From Teratosphaeria epicoccoides (lineage: Eukaryota; Ascomycota; Dothideomycetes; Mycosphaerellales; Teratosphaeriaceae), in contig JADDMT010000002.1 in the NCBI GenBank assembly GCA_021401465.1, forward strand, positions 372,001 to 436,000: a stretch of DNA of 64,000 nucleotides, in the 5' to 3' direction. The translations under genes and the position numbers were made by a program. Of this stretch, positions 43,773-56,077 are shown in pieces. Each line of letters opens with the position of its first letter. Position 1 is the first letter of the stretch. The notes under the pieces are model-generated. The model was not told where the DNA came from, searched no databases, and was given only the letters and a program-made list of their open reading frames with translations.

Positions 43773-46700
43773 TCAGTGAACCATCCCGCGTCTCGGTCCC
43801 TCGTCCTGAGGCGTTCCAAGCGTAAAGCTGACCTCACTGGGCCCCGGCGTCGGCATATCCTCCCTGTCTCCCAGCCTCTGACCCTGCTGCTTCCGACTCA
43901 CGGCACTACCGGGCCGCTGTTGCATTGTCATCTGACTCAAAATATGTCCAGAGTTCTGCCTCGAACTTGCGCCGCTCGGCGGCTTGGCAGCAGCATGACC
44001 AGCGCTGTGTTGGCTGCTGGCACCATACGACACGTCCGAGTACTTCGTGTTTCGCTCGTCAGTGTATCGCGCCGAAGGATGAAAACTTCCGCTTGCATTG
44101 GGATTCGTCGCCATGTTGTAGTCGTTTTTGTCGAATCTCGTGACGCTCACGGTGCCGCCGCCGGGTCGCTCTTGCGTGTGTGTACTGATGCCTCCTGCCG
44201 TGCCGGCCCGACGTTCGTTTTCCGCATCGTACCTACCGGACTGGGCTCCCGCCGTGCCACCCCGACGCTCATTCTCCACATCGTACCTGTTGGACTGGTG
44301 AGTCTGGTCCCGGCTCTTAATCCTCGCATAGCCCTGGCTGTCCCATTCCCGTCCACCAATACTAGTAGCTACAGGGGGAGCGTTTCGAAACCTGCGACCA
44401 GTGCTTTGGCCTTTGGCGCTCTCTTCATCAACTAGAATGACCATCCATACACCAACGGCTCCGCTGTGGCCCAACAATGGAGTGCAATGAATCCATCGGG
44501 GTCGACCTTCTCCGTCTCCATCGGCATCAGCCTTTGTGAGCCAGCGAATCTTCGCTGTAACGCCTCGTCCTTCACCAAGTGCTGCTGCTAGATCCGCGCG
44601 AACTCTGCTGCTTCCGCCGATGCGGTTGAGGAATGGCGATTGGAGGATACCCGGAACGCGGAGGGACGGTGACGTGAAGAGTATGCGTAGGGATGGGGCC
44701 GGACGAACAAGGAGGTACTGGGTATCGTCAGCGCTGTCCAAGGTTCGCAATGATAGCAAAGCTTACGTTTTGATAGACACCCTCTAACTTGCCATTCAAC
44801 CTTTCTTTCACCTCCTTAGAGGGAACGCTGCTCGAGAAACTATCTCTGAGGTCCCCTGCCACATTATCGGGGCTCTGATCCCTCAGCATCAAGCGTCGTC
44901 GACCACTGGTGACACTCTCCGCATCGCTATCTTCGGCATACTCTTTGTGCATGCGGCCCCCGTATCTTCTGACAATCTCCAGTTCAGCACCATTGAACAT
45001 CTCACTCAGATTCTGGAATTCATCTTTCTTCTTCATCTCCGCCTCTCGAGCCGCACCTTCTGGGTCCTGGTCCCTCTCGACCAAAGTTGTCAAGCCGTCC
45101 AGCTCCGCACAATCCTTGATGAGGCCGGAGACGTCGACCTGAGCTCCGATGTAATACCTGATCGTCCCTCTGCTGTCCATCAACGGTGCTATCATCAACA
45201 GATTCATGAATGGACTGCCATCTCGTCGGTAATTTACAAAGACTTCGGTCAATTCTCGTCCCGCCTGACAAGCTTCAGCCAAGCGTCTTACTGAGTGCGG
45301 GTTGGTTCTGGGCCCTTGTAAGAAGCGACAGTTGCGTCCGATGACATAGCCCATGCCATACTGTGTCGTGCGAGTGAACTCCTCGGATGCAAACACGATC
45401 GGGTTGTCCGTCCTGCTGGGATCAGTCAGGCAGAACACCTCTGCCAAGCCTTCTGATGCCTCACGCAGATGCGGTGCCAGGGTGCCTGTAATTCGTCTTT
45501 GTATGCTCACACTCACCACTGATATCCATGTGTGCGCTATGTAAGCCGGCAAGTCTGCTCTCACCAACACTTCGAACGCATGACTCGCCTTCTGTTCCAG
45601 TACGTTGTTCAGCGTAGGTGGTGTTACGTGCTCGGTGAAGCGATGGCCCTTGATCGGATCGAGTGCCTCAGCTATAGCGTTGGCGTAGTTGATGGCACGT
45701 AGAGCTTTGAGAGCGTCGAGATAGTAGATGAGGACAGGGATACTTTGCGGTCTGTGCGTGTTGAGGAACGCAGTGAACTTGAGCAGGAGTTTGGGGTCTT
45801 GGAAAATGACGTGTAGATGCTCCGCGCTGAACATGTGCTCTGCTCTGCGCTCAAGCATGTAAATGCCGACATTCGGATCGTCCGACGGTGGTGCAACCAA
45901 ATCGAAGGAGCGCGGATCGTCTTCAATGACCGGCTCGAGATGTTCGGCATCGCTGTAATCTGGTCCTTTAGTCTGCAGCGGTGGCAGGGTGTGTATCGAC
46001 GTTGCCGTTGTCTCCTGCGAGAAGATGGACTCGGCACTGCTCCCGTCGTATTTCATCTTCAACTCAGGCATCTCAGGCGTCGACGCTTGAGACTGCACGC
46101 GACTCGAGGCACCACGCATATGAGCACTTTTGGGTCGTGAGGACGACCCGCGTCTTGCGTCTTGCGAACCACGGTCTTTGGCTGGTACAGATGCGCCTCG
46201 TCTGGCCGACTCGCGTGATGAGTCTCGTCCGCGATCCTCTGAAGGTGGCGCAAGCGGCATGCCTCTGGCATCCTCAAAGTCGGAGAAGTCTGGCGATATG
46301 CCAGGCTGATGGAAATTCGAATTCGACATTTGCTGCTTGATCTGAGCAGACTCGCTCGAGTTCAGCTGCTTGTGACCTCGATGTGCGGGGTGTATGTCTT
46401 GTTGGTATCGATGATAACTGTCGTCTCCAGCGACTTCTTGGGCCTCGCCTGCAGATGAAACGTCCCTCTCATCTGCCGCGTCGCGGATGGTATCATCCGT
46501 CTGTACTGACCCTGGTTTCTGACTATCCCTGCGACCTTTCGCATTCCATGATGTTGATGAATCTGGTCGGTCGCTAAAGCTGGACTTGCTTCCCATGCGC
46601 AGCTCCCGCTTACCGTCCTTCGTCGAATGTGGATACTTGATGAATGAAGTCAGCGTACTTCCTCCTATGAACTTCTTCTTCTTCTTCTTCTTATTCTTCT

Positions 46701-46791
46701 TGTTGCTCTGCAATCGCTCCATTTCCTGATGAGTGGCTCTCCTCTCCCTCTGCGTCCCATCGCGTGATCGAGGAACATCGGGTGCATCCAT
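43773..46791 (-). CDS. RGS-LOV-PAS photoreceptor-type signalling protein
   Basis: Minus-strand exons 46791-44767 and 44717-43773 (intron 49 bp) give 989 residues from the first ATG; an upstream TTG-led extension has no ATG. A polybasic run (NKKNKKKKKKK) lies near residue 40. Residues about 310-440 resemble an RGS helical domain (EHLHVIFQDPKLLLKFTAFL, VLIYYLDALKALRAINYANA). A LOV domain follows, with the flavin-adduct motif YVIGRNCRFLQG (Cys about 488), NYRRDGSPFMNLLMIAP and YYIGAQVDVS. After the intron a second PAS-like fold occurs (ILFTSPSLRVPGILQSPFLN, VTAKIRWLT, WIHCTPLLGHSGAVGVWMVI), then a disordered tail. In characterised fungal RGS-LOV proteins blue light drives membrane association, with a presumed effect on G-protein signalling. 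Here all key LOV residues are present. GAP activity is unproven. Confidence 0.87.
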
Positions 46792-49450
46792 TGCGGGCAA
46801 TCCTGGATGTCCACTATTTGATGTGCGCGCGGTGCCGTGAATTGTCTTGGACAATTCGCAGCTAGGGTGCCCCAGCAAGCAGAGTTCATGAGCTCATCGT
46901 CTTTCGATGGTACCGCAAAAGCTCGCGCATCGTACCAGACCAATGGCATACGTCTGGACGTTTGCGCGCACTTGTATGTCTCGCTCATCGACGTTCGAGT
47001 CGCGGTACGATGACGACATGCAGCCAGACCTTGGAAGCTGAGGTCTGTTGCCGCACCCGGCTGCACGAGCACGAACCCCAACCATTCGCTCATGGGTTGT
47101 CAGAGGCTCAAAGCCCACAGTCAATCCGGAACACCTGACGACCGGGGATCCCAGTGCAGCAGATGTTCGAGTCCGCGTCCCCGGACGCTGCGATTTGCAA
47201 TCGCCAACATGAAGATGAAATGATTACTGAACTCACCAATCGATAGGTTGGCACCGCAGGCACTGCGGCACTGAATTCCGCAATGTCCCTAATTTCTTCT
47301 CCCTCGCCAGCGCTCGTGTGGCTTAGACGCTTCAACGAGACTTTCCTGAACACCCCTGAGTCTCTCTTGGACATGTTCGTTCTCGTCGAGCTGGCGCGAG
47401 AAACCATGGAGCTCCGTTGAGAGCCCGAGGGGTCCGCGCAGTAGAACGAAAGTCCCGTATGAGTCGACGACGAGGATTCTCGAAGTCTTGAGGCGAGGAT
47501 CAAAGGTTGCGGTACCACCTGTGAAGAAATCGAGGCGGGGCGCTTGGGCATGTAGTTACGCTTGGCGAAGGAATGGTGATGCTGACATTATACGGGGACG
47601 TCGATACAGCGCGTGCAAAAATGTGATACTCAAACGATTCGCTTCATGAACAATGGTTTGGAACAAGAGGACGGAGCAGAGCATGGATCACTCGCAAGAT
47701 ACTTGCGCGTGGCCGCACTGGACTTAGCTGCTGTTCATAACGTCCACCCACCGTAGTCATTCTCCTCATTGCGGCTCTTGCACCAATCCACCAGCGCTAC
47801 TGTGCGCTTCGTCTCAGACCAGCCACGCACTCTACATGTTGACCAATGCTCATGTGCGTGATTGCGACCGCGCGACTAATTTGAGTTCGCTGGCGTTGTC
47901 CGGCCCAAGATGCCGGATGTTGGCACAGTTGCTTGCTTTTCTTGGCTGCAAAATAGGAGAGCAGCCGTGGAGCAGGAGTCAGGGACGGTCCTGGGAATGG
48001 AATCCAATGCAGCATGTCTGTGCGAGACATCTGTTGCGATTTTAATGACAAGTCCAGATCGACATGGTCAGTCATGTACAGAGCGTTCCATGAGTCAAGA
48101 CGTGAAGACTGAAGTCCAGTAGGGGCACAAAACGCTGGGCGCAACTTCCTCGGGCAACAGGGCAAGAATGTGCCGCTCCTGGATCTTGCATGCCCCGACT
48201 GATCTTGGCTGGTGATGATCGCCTCATGGTTCAGCTTTTCCCGATCATGCCCGATCTTGCGGGCAGCAGGCTGCAACCCGCCACTGATTCAGAAGGGCGT
48301 TATATTATTTAATGTAACAGCCAATACGACGGTCGCAATGCAGCGGAACGGTGCTATTGGTTGCACGTGGAGATGCTTTTGTCTATCGGGCGATAACGCT
48401 CATGGCTTGGGAACAAGCAAACCTGGACGCTTCCGCATTCGACTGATTACCAGGCGAAGGGTGTTTGGCAAATCCAGAATGTAATTAGCAGATCCGTGTC
48501 CCTGGTTCAATCAAAGTTCCGACAGGGCAAGACATACATATGCTGTCGGTTGGGTCATACTCTGAGACATTGCATCCCAGTTTCCATCACCCAGCGAGTC
48601 ATGGCAGCTGGCGCAATTGGTGGCAGACTCGTGAGTTTTGAGTCAGTGACAATGCACTTCAAGCCCTTGTCTCGCCGATGCGCGGACAACGACCGAGGCC
48701 ACGGTGTTGGTGCCGTTCACGCTCGAGCACAGAAGCCATAGCGAGCTCGGTATATGTCGCGTGTCGAGCAATCAACCACAAGACCCTGACTTGACTCTGA
48801 GGCCATGACGACCCGTTGGTCACAGCGGCCCAATGGTTGCGACCGTGCAACGACAACTCCTGTTCAATTATGCAAATCCAACCAGCCAGTTCTTGAGGAC
48901 TTCAGGGTCAGCTGTTGCACAACGCCCGCGACAGATGATCCGGAAAACTGCTTCTTGAGCTTCACGAGTCGAGTTGCTGGCTACTACCTGTGCGATACAA
49001 CGTAATCCTGAGACAACGGTCTGTCAGACAATTCACCGGCCGCTTGTTGAGGCCCACCTGTCAGAACAGTTGTTGGGCGGCAGTGATGAATTCTGTTATG
49101 CGTGCGCAGGGAGGCGCGAGCGACGACATCTCCTCCTGCGCAGCCCGTCACCAAGTTAAAACTGCCTGCATGTGGCCAGGGTTCATCACGCCAGCAACAA
49201 CAATCATGCGAGAGCGGGCTGCAGCGTGGAAAATTGATCAACGGCTCTGCAGGAACGACGGCCTATACGATCAAGCCGGTCATGAAAGTACAAAGAGTTC
49301 CTCGCCTGGGCTCTTCTAAGCTTGCATGATACATCACCGTATGTGATGTCATCGTAATGTGTACATCACAAACTCGGAGGGCCAAGCACTGCTCTATCGC
49401 GTGAGCCCAATACTCGATACAGTCCACATCAACATCGCATGACAGCCGAC
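46792..49450. other. long region upstream of RGS-LOV gene, 3' side of NTO1-like gene
   Basis: 2.66 kb. Apart from the candidate upstream exon at 47236-47551 I see no supported gene. The frames on both strands at 47800-49300 are short and mixed. An AT-rich island lies at 48300-48320. Confidence 0.45.
47236..47551 (-). other. candidate 5' exon or small gene
   Basis: On the minus strand an ATG at 47551 opens a frame with sensible codon use (MPKRPASISSQVVPQPLILA, MSKRDSGVFRKVSLKRLSHT). It reaches CCAACCTATCGATTG followed by a strong GTGAGT donor at 47235. It lies on the same strand about 450 bp before the RGS-LOV start, so it may be its true first exon, with an acceptor such as the CAG just before 46801. 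The required intron would be long for this window. Confidence 0.35.
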
Positions 49451-52400
49451 CTAACGTCTTCTACTCTTACCCTTCTTTCCCACCCGCCCAAACGTCCCAT
49501 TTCTATTCCTCTTCTTTACAGTCCCAGTGCCGCTTCCACCACTCCCTGCCTTCCCATTTGGCGTGACCTGTGTCGAAGACTCCGAAATACCGTTGGGGAC
49601 CAGCTCCGTAAGCGTGTCCTCATCCATGTCCGAGAGCTCCTCTGACATACCCCTAAGCACATCCCTCCCTGTGTACCGCTCTTCGTGTACGGTCGTACCC
49701 TCTACGTCGAACGGACCGAGATACCATGGCACTCCGCCCGAAGTGAAAACGTCCTTAGGATCCGGAGTCGTGCTACTGGTACTGCTCTCACCATTCGCTT
49801 GTGCAGCGGAATCGGTTGATATCGGTGGCGACAGTGGCTCAGTAGGTTTGGACTTATTAACGCTCGCAGTCGTGGCCACCTGGTGATGTTCGCTGGAAGA
49901 GTTGCTGGCAGCCTCAGAGGCAGGTGTTTGTTTCCCAGCAGGAACAGCAACGGTGGTTTTTTCGCCTGTGACGTTGACGTGCAAGACTCCTTTATCCGCG
50001 TCAGCATCGCGCATCCCCACGTCACCACTTGGTGTGTTCGAATCGGTGGGAGACGCACCCGCTACAGCTGAAGCATCTGAACTGCTCCTCCGCTTGCCTG
50101 TCGTCTTGCAATTGGCGCTGTCGCCCACACCCGCTGCCTCGTTCTCAAGGTTTTTTGCTGCAGCAAACAAAGGCATACTGTCCAGCTTTCTGACAAAATC
50201 ATCTTCCTGGTCGCCCTTGAGCTCAGCCTCTTTCTTCGCGGCATCTTGAAGCATTTCTCGGACCGCCTTGATAAGGCGCTTAGAAAGCTTCTTGATCTCC
50301 TTCTGCTCGTGGCTAAGCGCGTGATGCTCTGCAGTGCCCGGCTTGACTTCGTAAAGTTGAGAGTGGATCGTATCGATGTCCGTGTGGCCTGAGTCAGACT
50401 GGCCGCTGATTCTAGCAATGACAATCTTGATCTCCTCGCCCAGATCACGGGAGAAGTCGGTCACAGACGTGTAGTAGCGTTCGCGAAGGCGAAGAGCAAG
50501 TTTGTCGAAGCCCTCTCCAAAGTATCGTGTCTTTTCGTCGATTCTGCGCGACATTAGTATCGTAAAGCAACGGCGACCATGAGGTGAAGTGCTTACCGCA
50601 TAGCCTTCTGCAGAATCGGAGTGAGCATAGCTGACACCGGAAAATAGACAGTGTCAACCAATTCTCTCAGCATTTCGATCTCTTTTAGCCTCAACTCTTC
50701 GCGCTCTTTGACCAGCGTACACAGCTGTCGTAGATGGCCCATGTCCTTCTGCAGCATCTCAGCGAACTCGATACGCCTCAGCAGTCTCGGCCTGCCAACC
50801 GCACCCATGCCCACGAAGTTTCGCCGGGTAACTTCCATAGTCGAGAAGCCCTCAAGTTGCAGCTGCAATCTCTTGAGCAATGCCGCACCACGACGCGCCT
50901 CGCGCTTCAACGTCCAGTACCGACATGCTTTCTCAACAAACTCTCTACGTTTCCTAATCGTGAAGCGCTGCATGCAGGTGTCTACAGTACTGAAGACTGC
51001 AGCCGGTACCACCGGCGCGCCAGAGGGCAGCCTCCAACTTAGCTTCTGTGGCTGGTTGTTGCGGCGCCTGTTAGACTTGACCGTAATCGTGTCGCCATCT
51101 GGAGCACCACTCAGGTCACCGCCCAGACCACCATCAGGCATGGGTGGCGCGCCAAGTTCCAGCGCAGCGGACTGGCTATCAGCCCACCTGCGGTCCTTCA
51201 AAGCGTGACGGTACCAGCGCTTGGCTTCAATAGTTGCATTGTCAGTGTCGTGTGTGCGTCTCCATTCAGGGGAAACATGCTTGTCGCAGAAAGCCTTAAG
51301 AGCACTTGTATCGATACCCTGTTGATTCTGGGACTTCATCTTCAGGAAAAGCTTGGCGCGGCGGGCGCAAGTGACATGGAAAGCCTGATAGCAGTTTTTG
51401 TTGCCACACTGGATGCAAGCGCCCATTTTCTGCTGACAGATATAGCAATGAAGCTTCCATCTGCTCTTCGGTACCTTGTCGACATCGGTGATTGGTTCCA
51501 TAAAGGTCATGTTGGCGATCGTGACTTCCGGTATCCAGATGGCGCATAGCAGATGACTCCACCGCATTGTGTTGGTCTGCTTGAAAGCACCATCCACATT
51601 TGGACAGAAAAGACATGTAGGCGTCCCTCTTCCAATCTCCTTGCACTTCCTACAGAACCATTGCCCTTCTGGAATGAACGGTACGCCATAGCACTCCTGG
51701 TGAACTGCTAGGTCACAACCGTCACAAAAGATGATTGCGTTCGCGTTCTCACAGTCTCCATCGTCACAGATCGAGCATTTGCTATCTGGCTCGTCACCTG
51801 GAGGGTTCGGGTCCCCGTTCACAGCGGCTTGCGAGCTCGAACGCGGCCTATGCATTTGAGCATGCCTGGGCTGTGGCTTCGGCATCCGCTTCTCCAGCGC
51901 ATGGTATTCCTTCTCGATCTGCGTCATGGCAATCTCGAAAATGGCAGGCTTGATCGCCTCGGCGTTCTCGGCCTTGCGCTGCTCATTCAGCTCCTCCAGC
52001 CACATCATGTCTTGCTCGTCCATGTCGTACTCCACCCGGCTGACGTTCGCATTCGCCTGAGTCAACTCGAAAGGCCCGTCGCTCTCCAGTTTGAGGTTGA
52101 CTTCCGCCTCGTCTTCCACTTGCGGGCCCTCAGACAAACGAATGAGCACTGTGGGCGGCAGCTCGTATCGATCTGTTTCCTGATAACCCACGTGAGACAT
52201 AGATCGGTCTACGTAATTGGCCCGGTTCTCCTTATGATCCTCCTCGTACTGCAGAAAGTGGTTGTACTGTTTAAAAGACGGCTTTGGCAGGTTCAGACGC
52301 TCTTTTGGGTTGTGCGTCGGCAAAGGCATGATGCGCGGAGCAGGTGGAGAGCCAAGACCGCTCAACATCGACTCCGGCCTGCGTGGAGGACGACCCGGCT

Positions 52401-53055
52401 TGCGCTTGGGTGTGACCAGAATGCGCGTGTCCATCTCGTTTTCGGCGGATGCGTCCTTCATGACCGTATCTCCGTCCAGATGTATCTCGCCTGCCTTGGT
52501 CGTGCTATTCACATGTGTCAAGAGTGGTCTCTCTGTCTTTCTGCCATCCACCGTGTCTGCACTGAAAACCAGCAGCTTGGCGTCGATTTCCAAGTCCGGG
52601 TGGAAGTCCTCCCAGCTTCGCTCCTCACGTGGTTTGTATCCATCGCTAGCTTGGCTCGCTGCCGCAGCCGCAGCAGCGCTACTATAGCGGGGACGCGGCG
52701 TGGCCTGACTGGGCCATCTCTCTATCCTCTCCCGTCTCGGTCTCGTTGATACTCCGGCTCTTGGCACGGTCACCGGTGCATCCCCGTCTTCCGCCGTCTC
52801 CCTCCTGCCTGGTCGTGGCACTTGCGGCCTGTTCTTCCTCTGCGAGCGCACGGGCGGCGGACATTCAGATGGATCGAGCTCGTTGCCGTCCTGGTCTATC
52901 CACCTCCCACCGCCACCCGGACCCCCAGCAATGTATCTCCGCTTTTTGTGAGGCGGCTCCGTCATCGTCAAGGCTTCAGTCGTACTTCGGACGCGTGCTG
53001 TTCGAGATGGTGTACGCGCCGCGGATTGACGAGGAGAAGTTGTGCTCGTCGCCAT
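49451..53055 (-). CDS. NTO1: NTO1/BRPF-like PHD-finger chromatin protein
   Basis: Minus-strand exons 53055-50597 and 50543-49451 (intron 53 bp, TACTAAT branch site) give 1183 residues. A GTG-led extension to 53112 is less likely than the ATG at 53055. Residues about 250-400 hold an enhancer-of-polycomb-like segment (KQYNHFLQYEEDHKENRANY, YDMDEQDMMWLEELN). A complete PHD-zinc-knuckle-PHD module follows at about 425-590 (CSICDDGDCENANAIIFCDG, CLFCPNVDGAFKQT, HCYICQQKMGACIQCG). Then come basic helical segments and a long disordered tail ending KKGKSRRR. In yeast Nto1 is a subunit of the NuA3 histone H3 acetyltransferase; BRPF proteins are the animal equivalent. Binding to the unmodified H3 tail and to methyl-lysine is known for the module. 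There is no bromodomain, as in Nto1. Confidence 0.92.
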
Positions 53056-53591
53056 GCTGAGAATTCTCGCGCAATAATTGTGGTAGCTGCGCGTCAACCT
53101 GGACCTGAGCACAACGTTTAGGGTCCGTGGCTGCTACTTGTCTTACAGTCGCAGCTTCTCGAAGATGATCGGCGCATCACATCTCAATGCCGAAGATGTG
53201 TCATGAGAGCGTGCGCATGATATTCACATTCTCGCTCAGACCTGCTGGATTCATTCGCTGCACCAATTCGCGCCGTGCCCGTGATGTAACCCAGGTCCAG
53301 GAGGTAGTAGGTACTACTTGGCCGCGACCGCGACAACCCCGTGGCCTGTGCGGAAAGACTAGCGTGGCCTTACCTTTAGCTGATTCACGGGGCAGATACA
53401 TACATGATATTGCACAATACCACGCCTTTCAAGTGTCGATAACATCGCTGAGTCTTGAGCTTTGCGCCTGTCCAGCTTCATCTGTATTTCTCTCTCTGCC
53501 TTTATGGCTCTCCACCACTTCTGGTCGTTCGCCACCTCGTAGGCTCGCAAACGCGGCATGCGAACACTACACAGTCACTTGCGCCTGCATC
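53056..53591. promoter_or_regulatory. divergent promoter region NTO1-like / cystinosin-like
   Basis: About 535 bp between two divergent start codons. No separate gene is supported. Promoter function is inferred from position. Confidence 0.45.
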
Positions 53592-54548
53592 ATGTCGGGC
53601 ACTCAGCTTGAGCCGCTCGCACGAGTGGTGTCACGGTGAGCACAAGAACAGTTCCTCCGCATACACTTTCGCTGACAAGACGGCAGCTTGTGTGGCTGGA
53701 CTTTCTTCCTACTCTGGTCCTTTTCCTTCTATCCCCAATGCGCCCACAACATTCAGCGCAAAACAACATATGGCTTCACGCCCGACTTTCCACTTTTGAA
53801 CGTGCTAGGATTCACCGCCTACACTCTCCACACCGCGTTCTTCCTGTGGTCGCCTGTTGTCCGTCGTCAATACGCTGAACGGCATCAACTTTCGCCCGAG
53901 CCCACCGTGCGAGTCAATGACTTCGCTTTCGGTCTACATGCCTGGTTTCTATGCGTGATCACCTTCTCGCAATTCTGGCCTAGTCTCTGGGGCTGGAAGG
54001 TGCACAAGGAAGTCAATAGGAATGCTAACAAAGTTACGCTTGGCTTGTTTTGGGGCAGTATAGCAGGTGTGATTACATGCTGTCTCGTCGCCTTGTCGCG
54101 TCCGGGCCAAGGTAATAATGCCAGGGACTGGGCTTGGATTGATGTGGTGTATAGCCTTAGCTATGTCAAACTTCTTCTAACATTCTTCAAATATCTGCCG
54201 CAAGCGGTGGCCAACTACCGGCGCAAATCAACAATCGGATGGGCGATAGGCGCCATTCTGTTAGACTTTTGGGGCGGCATTCTGTCGCTCCTTCAGTTGA
54301 TCACAGATGCGGCTTTGCAGGGCGATTGGAGTGGGCTTACTGGCAATCCGGGCAAGCTTGGCTTGGCGAACATAAGTCTGTTCTTTGATGTACTGTTTAT
54401 GCTACAGCACTACATCCTCTACGGTCCGGTGCCAGAGAGGGTTGGATGGAACGACACTGATGTGGAGCATGGACAGGATGGCGAGCGGGAGGTGCACACG
54501 CGCTCTGGATGTGTAGAAAGGGACCCATTACTGCAGACCACTGAATGA
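53592..54548 (+). CDS. cystinosin-like PQ-loop lysosomal/vacuolar transporter
   Basis: Exons 53592-53635 and 53687-54548 (intron 51 bp) give 301 residues. The junction must use the second AG (CAG at 53684-53686) to yield SRLCGWTFFLLWSFSFYPQ, matching the family. Two PQ-loop motifs are present: WSFSFYPQCAHNIQRKTTYG near residue 25 and FKYLPQAVANYRRKSTIGW near residue 190. About seven hydrophobic segments follow the cystinosin topology. The C-terminus ends RDPLLQTTE, where PLLQ may act as a dileucine-type vacuolar sorting signal. Family members export cystine from lysosomes or vacuoles with protons (human CTNS, yeast Ers1). Substrate and location are inferred from homology. Confidence 0.93.
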
Positions 54549-54877
54549 GGCAGTGTTGCGAGCTTACCGGAAGGCTTGGCATGCTGGATACCAATTATGG
54601 AAAATTCGCATTCCGCCTTTGTCCGGTATATCCCAGGACAAAGGAGCCAGGTTCTCCATGTCCTCGAAGCGGCACGCTGACGCCGTAAGCATGGCTGCTT
54701 ATGGGCAGATCGCAAATACTGTCAGCTTCCCGCGTGCTGGGTGGGTGTCAGCACGGTTGGAAGTATGGCGCAATGACGCAAGCATCTGAAATATAAGAAC
54801 ATAGGCCGCAGAGTTCAGCAGTTGCTGTCTCACATGCAGTCCTGCGACCTCTGAAGCGACAGTGTACCGTCACGACC
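54549..54877. other. short intergenic spacer
   Basis: About 330 bp between tandem genes. Nothing recognised. Confidence 0.5.
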
Positions 54878-55225
54878 ATGCCGTCGCTGCTCGACCTCCC
54901 TGGCGAATTGCGCAACAGGATCTACAGCCTAGCCCTTGTCAAAGGCGAACCAGTCGAACCTCAACGCCGATCTCACAGATTCAAAGAATACACTGCTATG
55001 GCCTTCAGTAAGACGAACAAGCAGATCTATGAAGAGAGCATCAAGCTGTACTACAGCTCGAATGTTTTCCTCTTCCGCTGCGAGATGCCGATGGGATTTA
55101 ACCATCAGAGGCGATGTCGTCTGAAGGCTGATCTGGCGAGATTTTTCGACAGCATGCCTGCGGAGAGGCGGGGCCTCGTGGAGAGAGTGGAGTTGAAGAC
55201 GCAGAGCGAGGTTTGTCTCAGCTGA
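54878..55225 (+). CDS. 2EXR/F-box-like domain protein, first exon
   Basis: From ATG 54878 the frame opens with MPSLLDLPGELRNRIYSLAL, the typical start of fungal 2EXR/F-box-like proteins, followed by FSKTNKQIYEESIKLYYSSN and DLARFFDSMPAERRGLVERV. It ends at a TGA at 55223-55225. The family is often spliced. A GTTTGT donor at 55211 is possible, but I could not find a downstream exon that fits in phase, so the real C-terminus is uncertain. The protein aligns well with the broken copy at 40-300. Members probably act as substrate adaptors or protein-binding modules. No catalytic residues are expected. Confidence 0.65.
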   Translation: MPSLLDLPGELRNRIYSLALVKGEPVEPQRRSHRFKEYTAMAFSKTNKQIYEESIKLYYSSNVFLFRCEMPMGFNHQRRCRLKADLARFFDSMPAERRGLVERVELKTQSEVCLS

Positions 55226-55458
55226 TTTGCTAGCCCATGGTGGACAGACCATTACATTCCAGCAACTTGTTCCAGTGAGAAACTGCTGGAACCCGGTCAG
55301 TCAGAAGCTATAAAGAAAACACAAACAATTGCGTACCTTAGTCTTGCTGCGCATAGGAATCATACAACCATAATCGGTTCGGCCACACAAATTCGACCAT
55401 TAGCATCACCCTACCTATGCCTATGCAGGAAGAGCAGACCATTTATTCAGTATTACTG

Positions 55459-56077
55459 CAGAGCTCCGAACAGAATATCTGGCCAGCTCTTGATCAAGGG
55501 CAGTGCGATCAGACTTGCTGGCAGTCATCATCTGAAGGAAGAACGACAGGTCCTGCGGACCCTTGCTGCGAACAAGCAGACCTGGCGCGAAGCGCATGAT
55601 ATGGACTACGGTCTCAACTGCTTCGTCTACGAGCAGGAACTGTTGTATTTGGAATGTCACAGTGTCACAATGCCTACAGCCACATGGTACAGCCTAAAAC
55701 GCTTCTTCGCCATTGCAAGCGTGAAGCATCGGAACTCAGAGGCCTACCGAATGCTAAGGACTATCGCGGCAGAACGCGCTGCGAAAATAGCGATGCGGCC
55801 GTGGGTGTCATCGACTGTGCCGAAAGTCAGTCCACACATTGTCGGCCTTTGGGTAATGATCAAGAGCGAGCGCCGCACGTGCTGTTGTCAATCAGACCGC
55901 GCGGAGGGCAATGATGACATGCATGTAGTGGCACGCGAATGCAGGGATGAGTGGTGCGAGCATCCGTACGACAGTGGTGGGCAGGAAATGGTGGGCGCTA
56001 TGAGCAAGTTCACGCCGGGGGCACATGGGGCACAAATAATTGAAATGGAATTGAGTCTATGCGGCTGGCAAACGTAG
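55459..56077 (+). CDS. unrecognised frame with coding-like codon use
   Basis: A continuous frame preceded by an acceptor-like TATTACTGCAG. It reads ISGQLLIKGSAIRLAG, then TWREAHDMDYGLNCFVYEQE, VTMPTATWYSLKRFFAIASV and a C-terminal region with several Cys (RRTCCCQSD, RDEWCEHP). Third-position bias is fair over the whole length. There is no in-frame ATG at the start, so it would need an upstream exon. The 2EXR-like exon at 54878 is on the same strand, but its splice phase does not fit. It could be the second part of that gene after an unseen small exon, or an independent gene or remnant. No family recognised. Confidence 0.35.
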
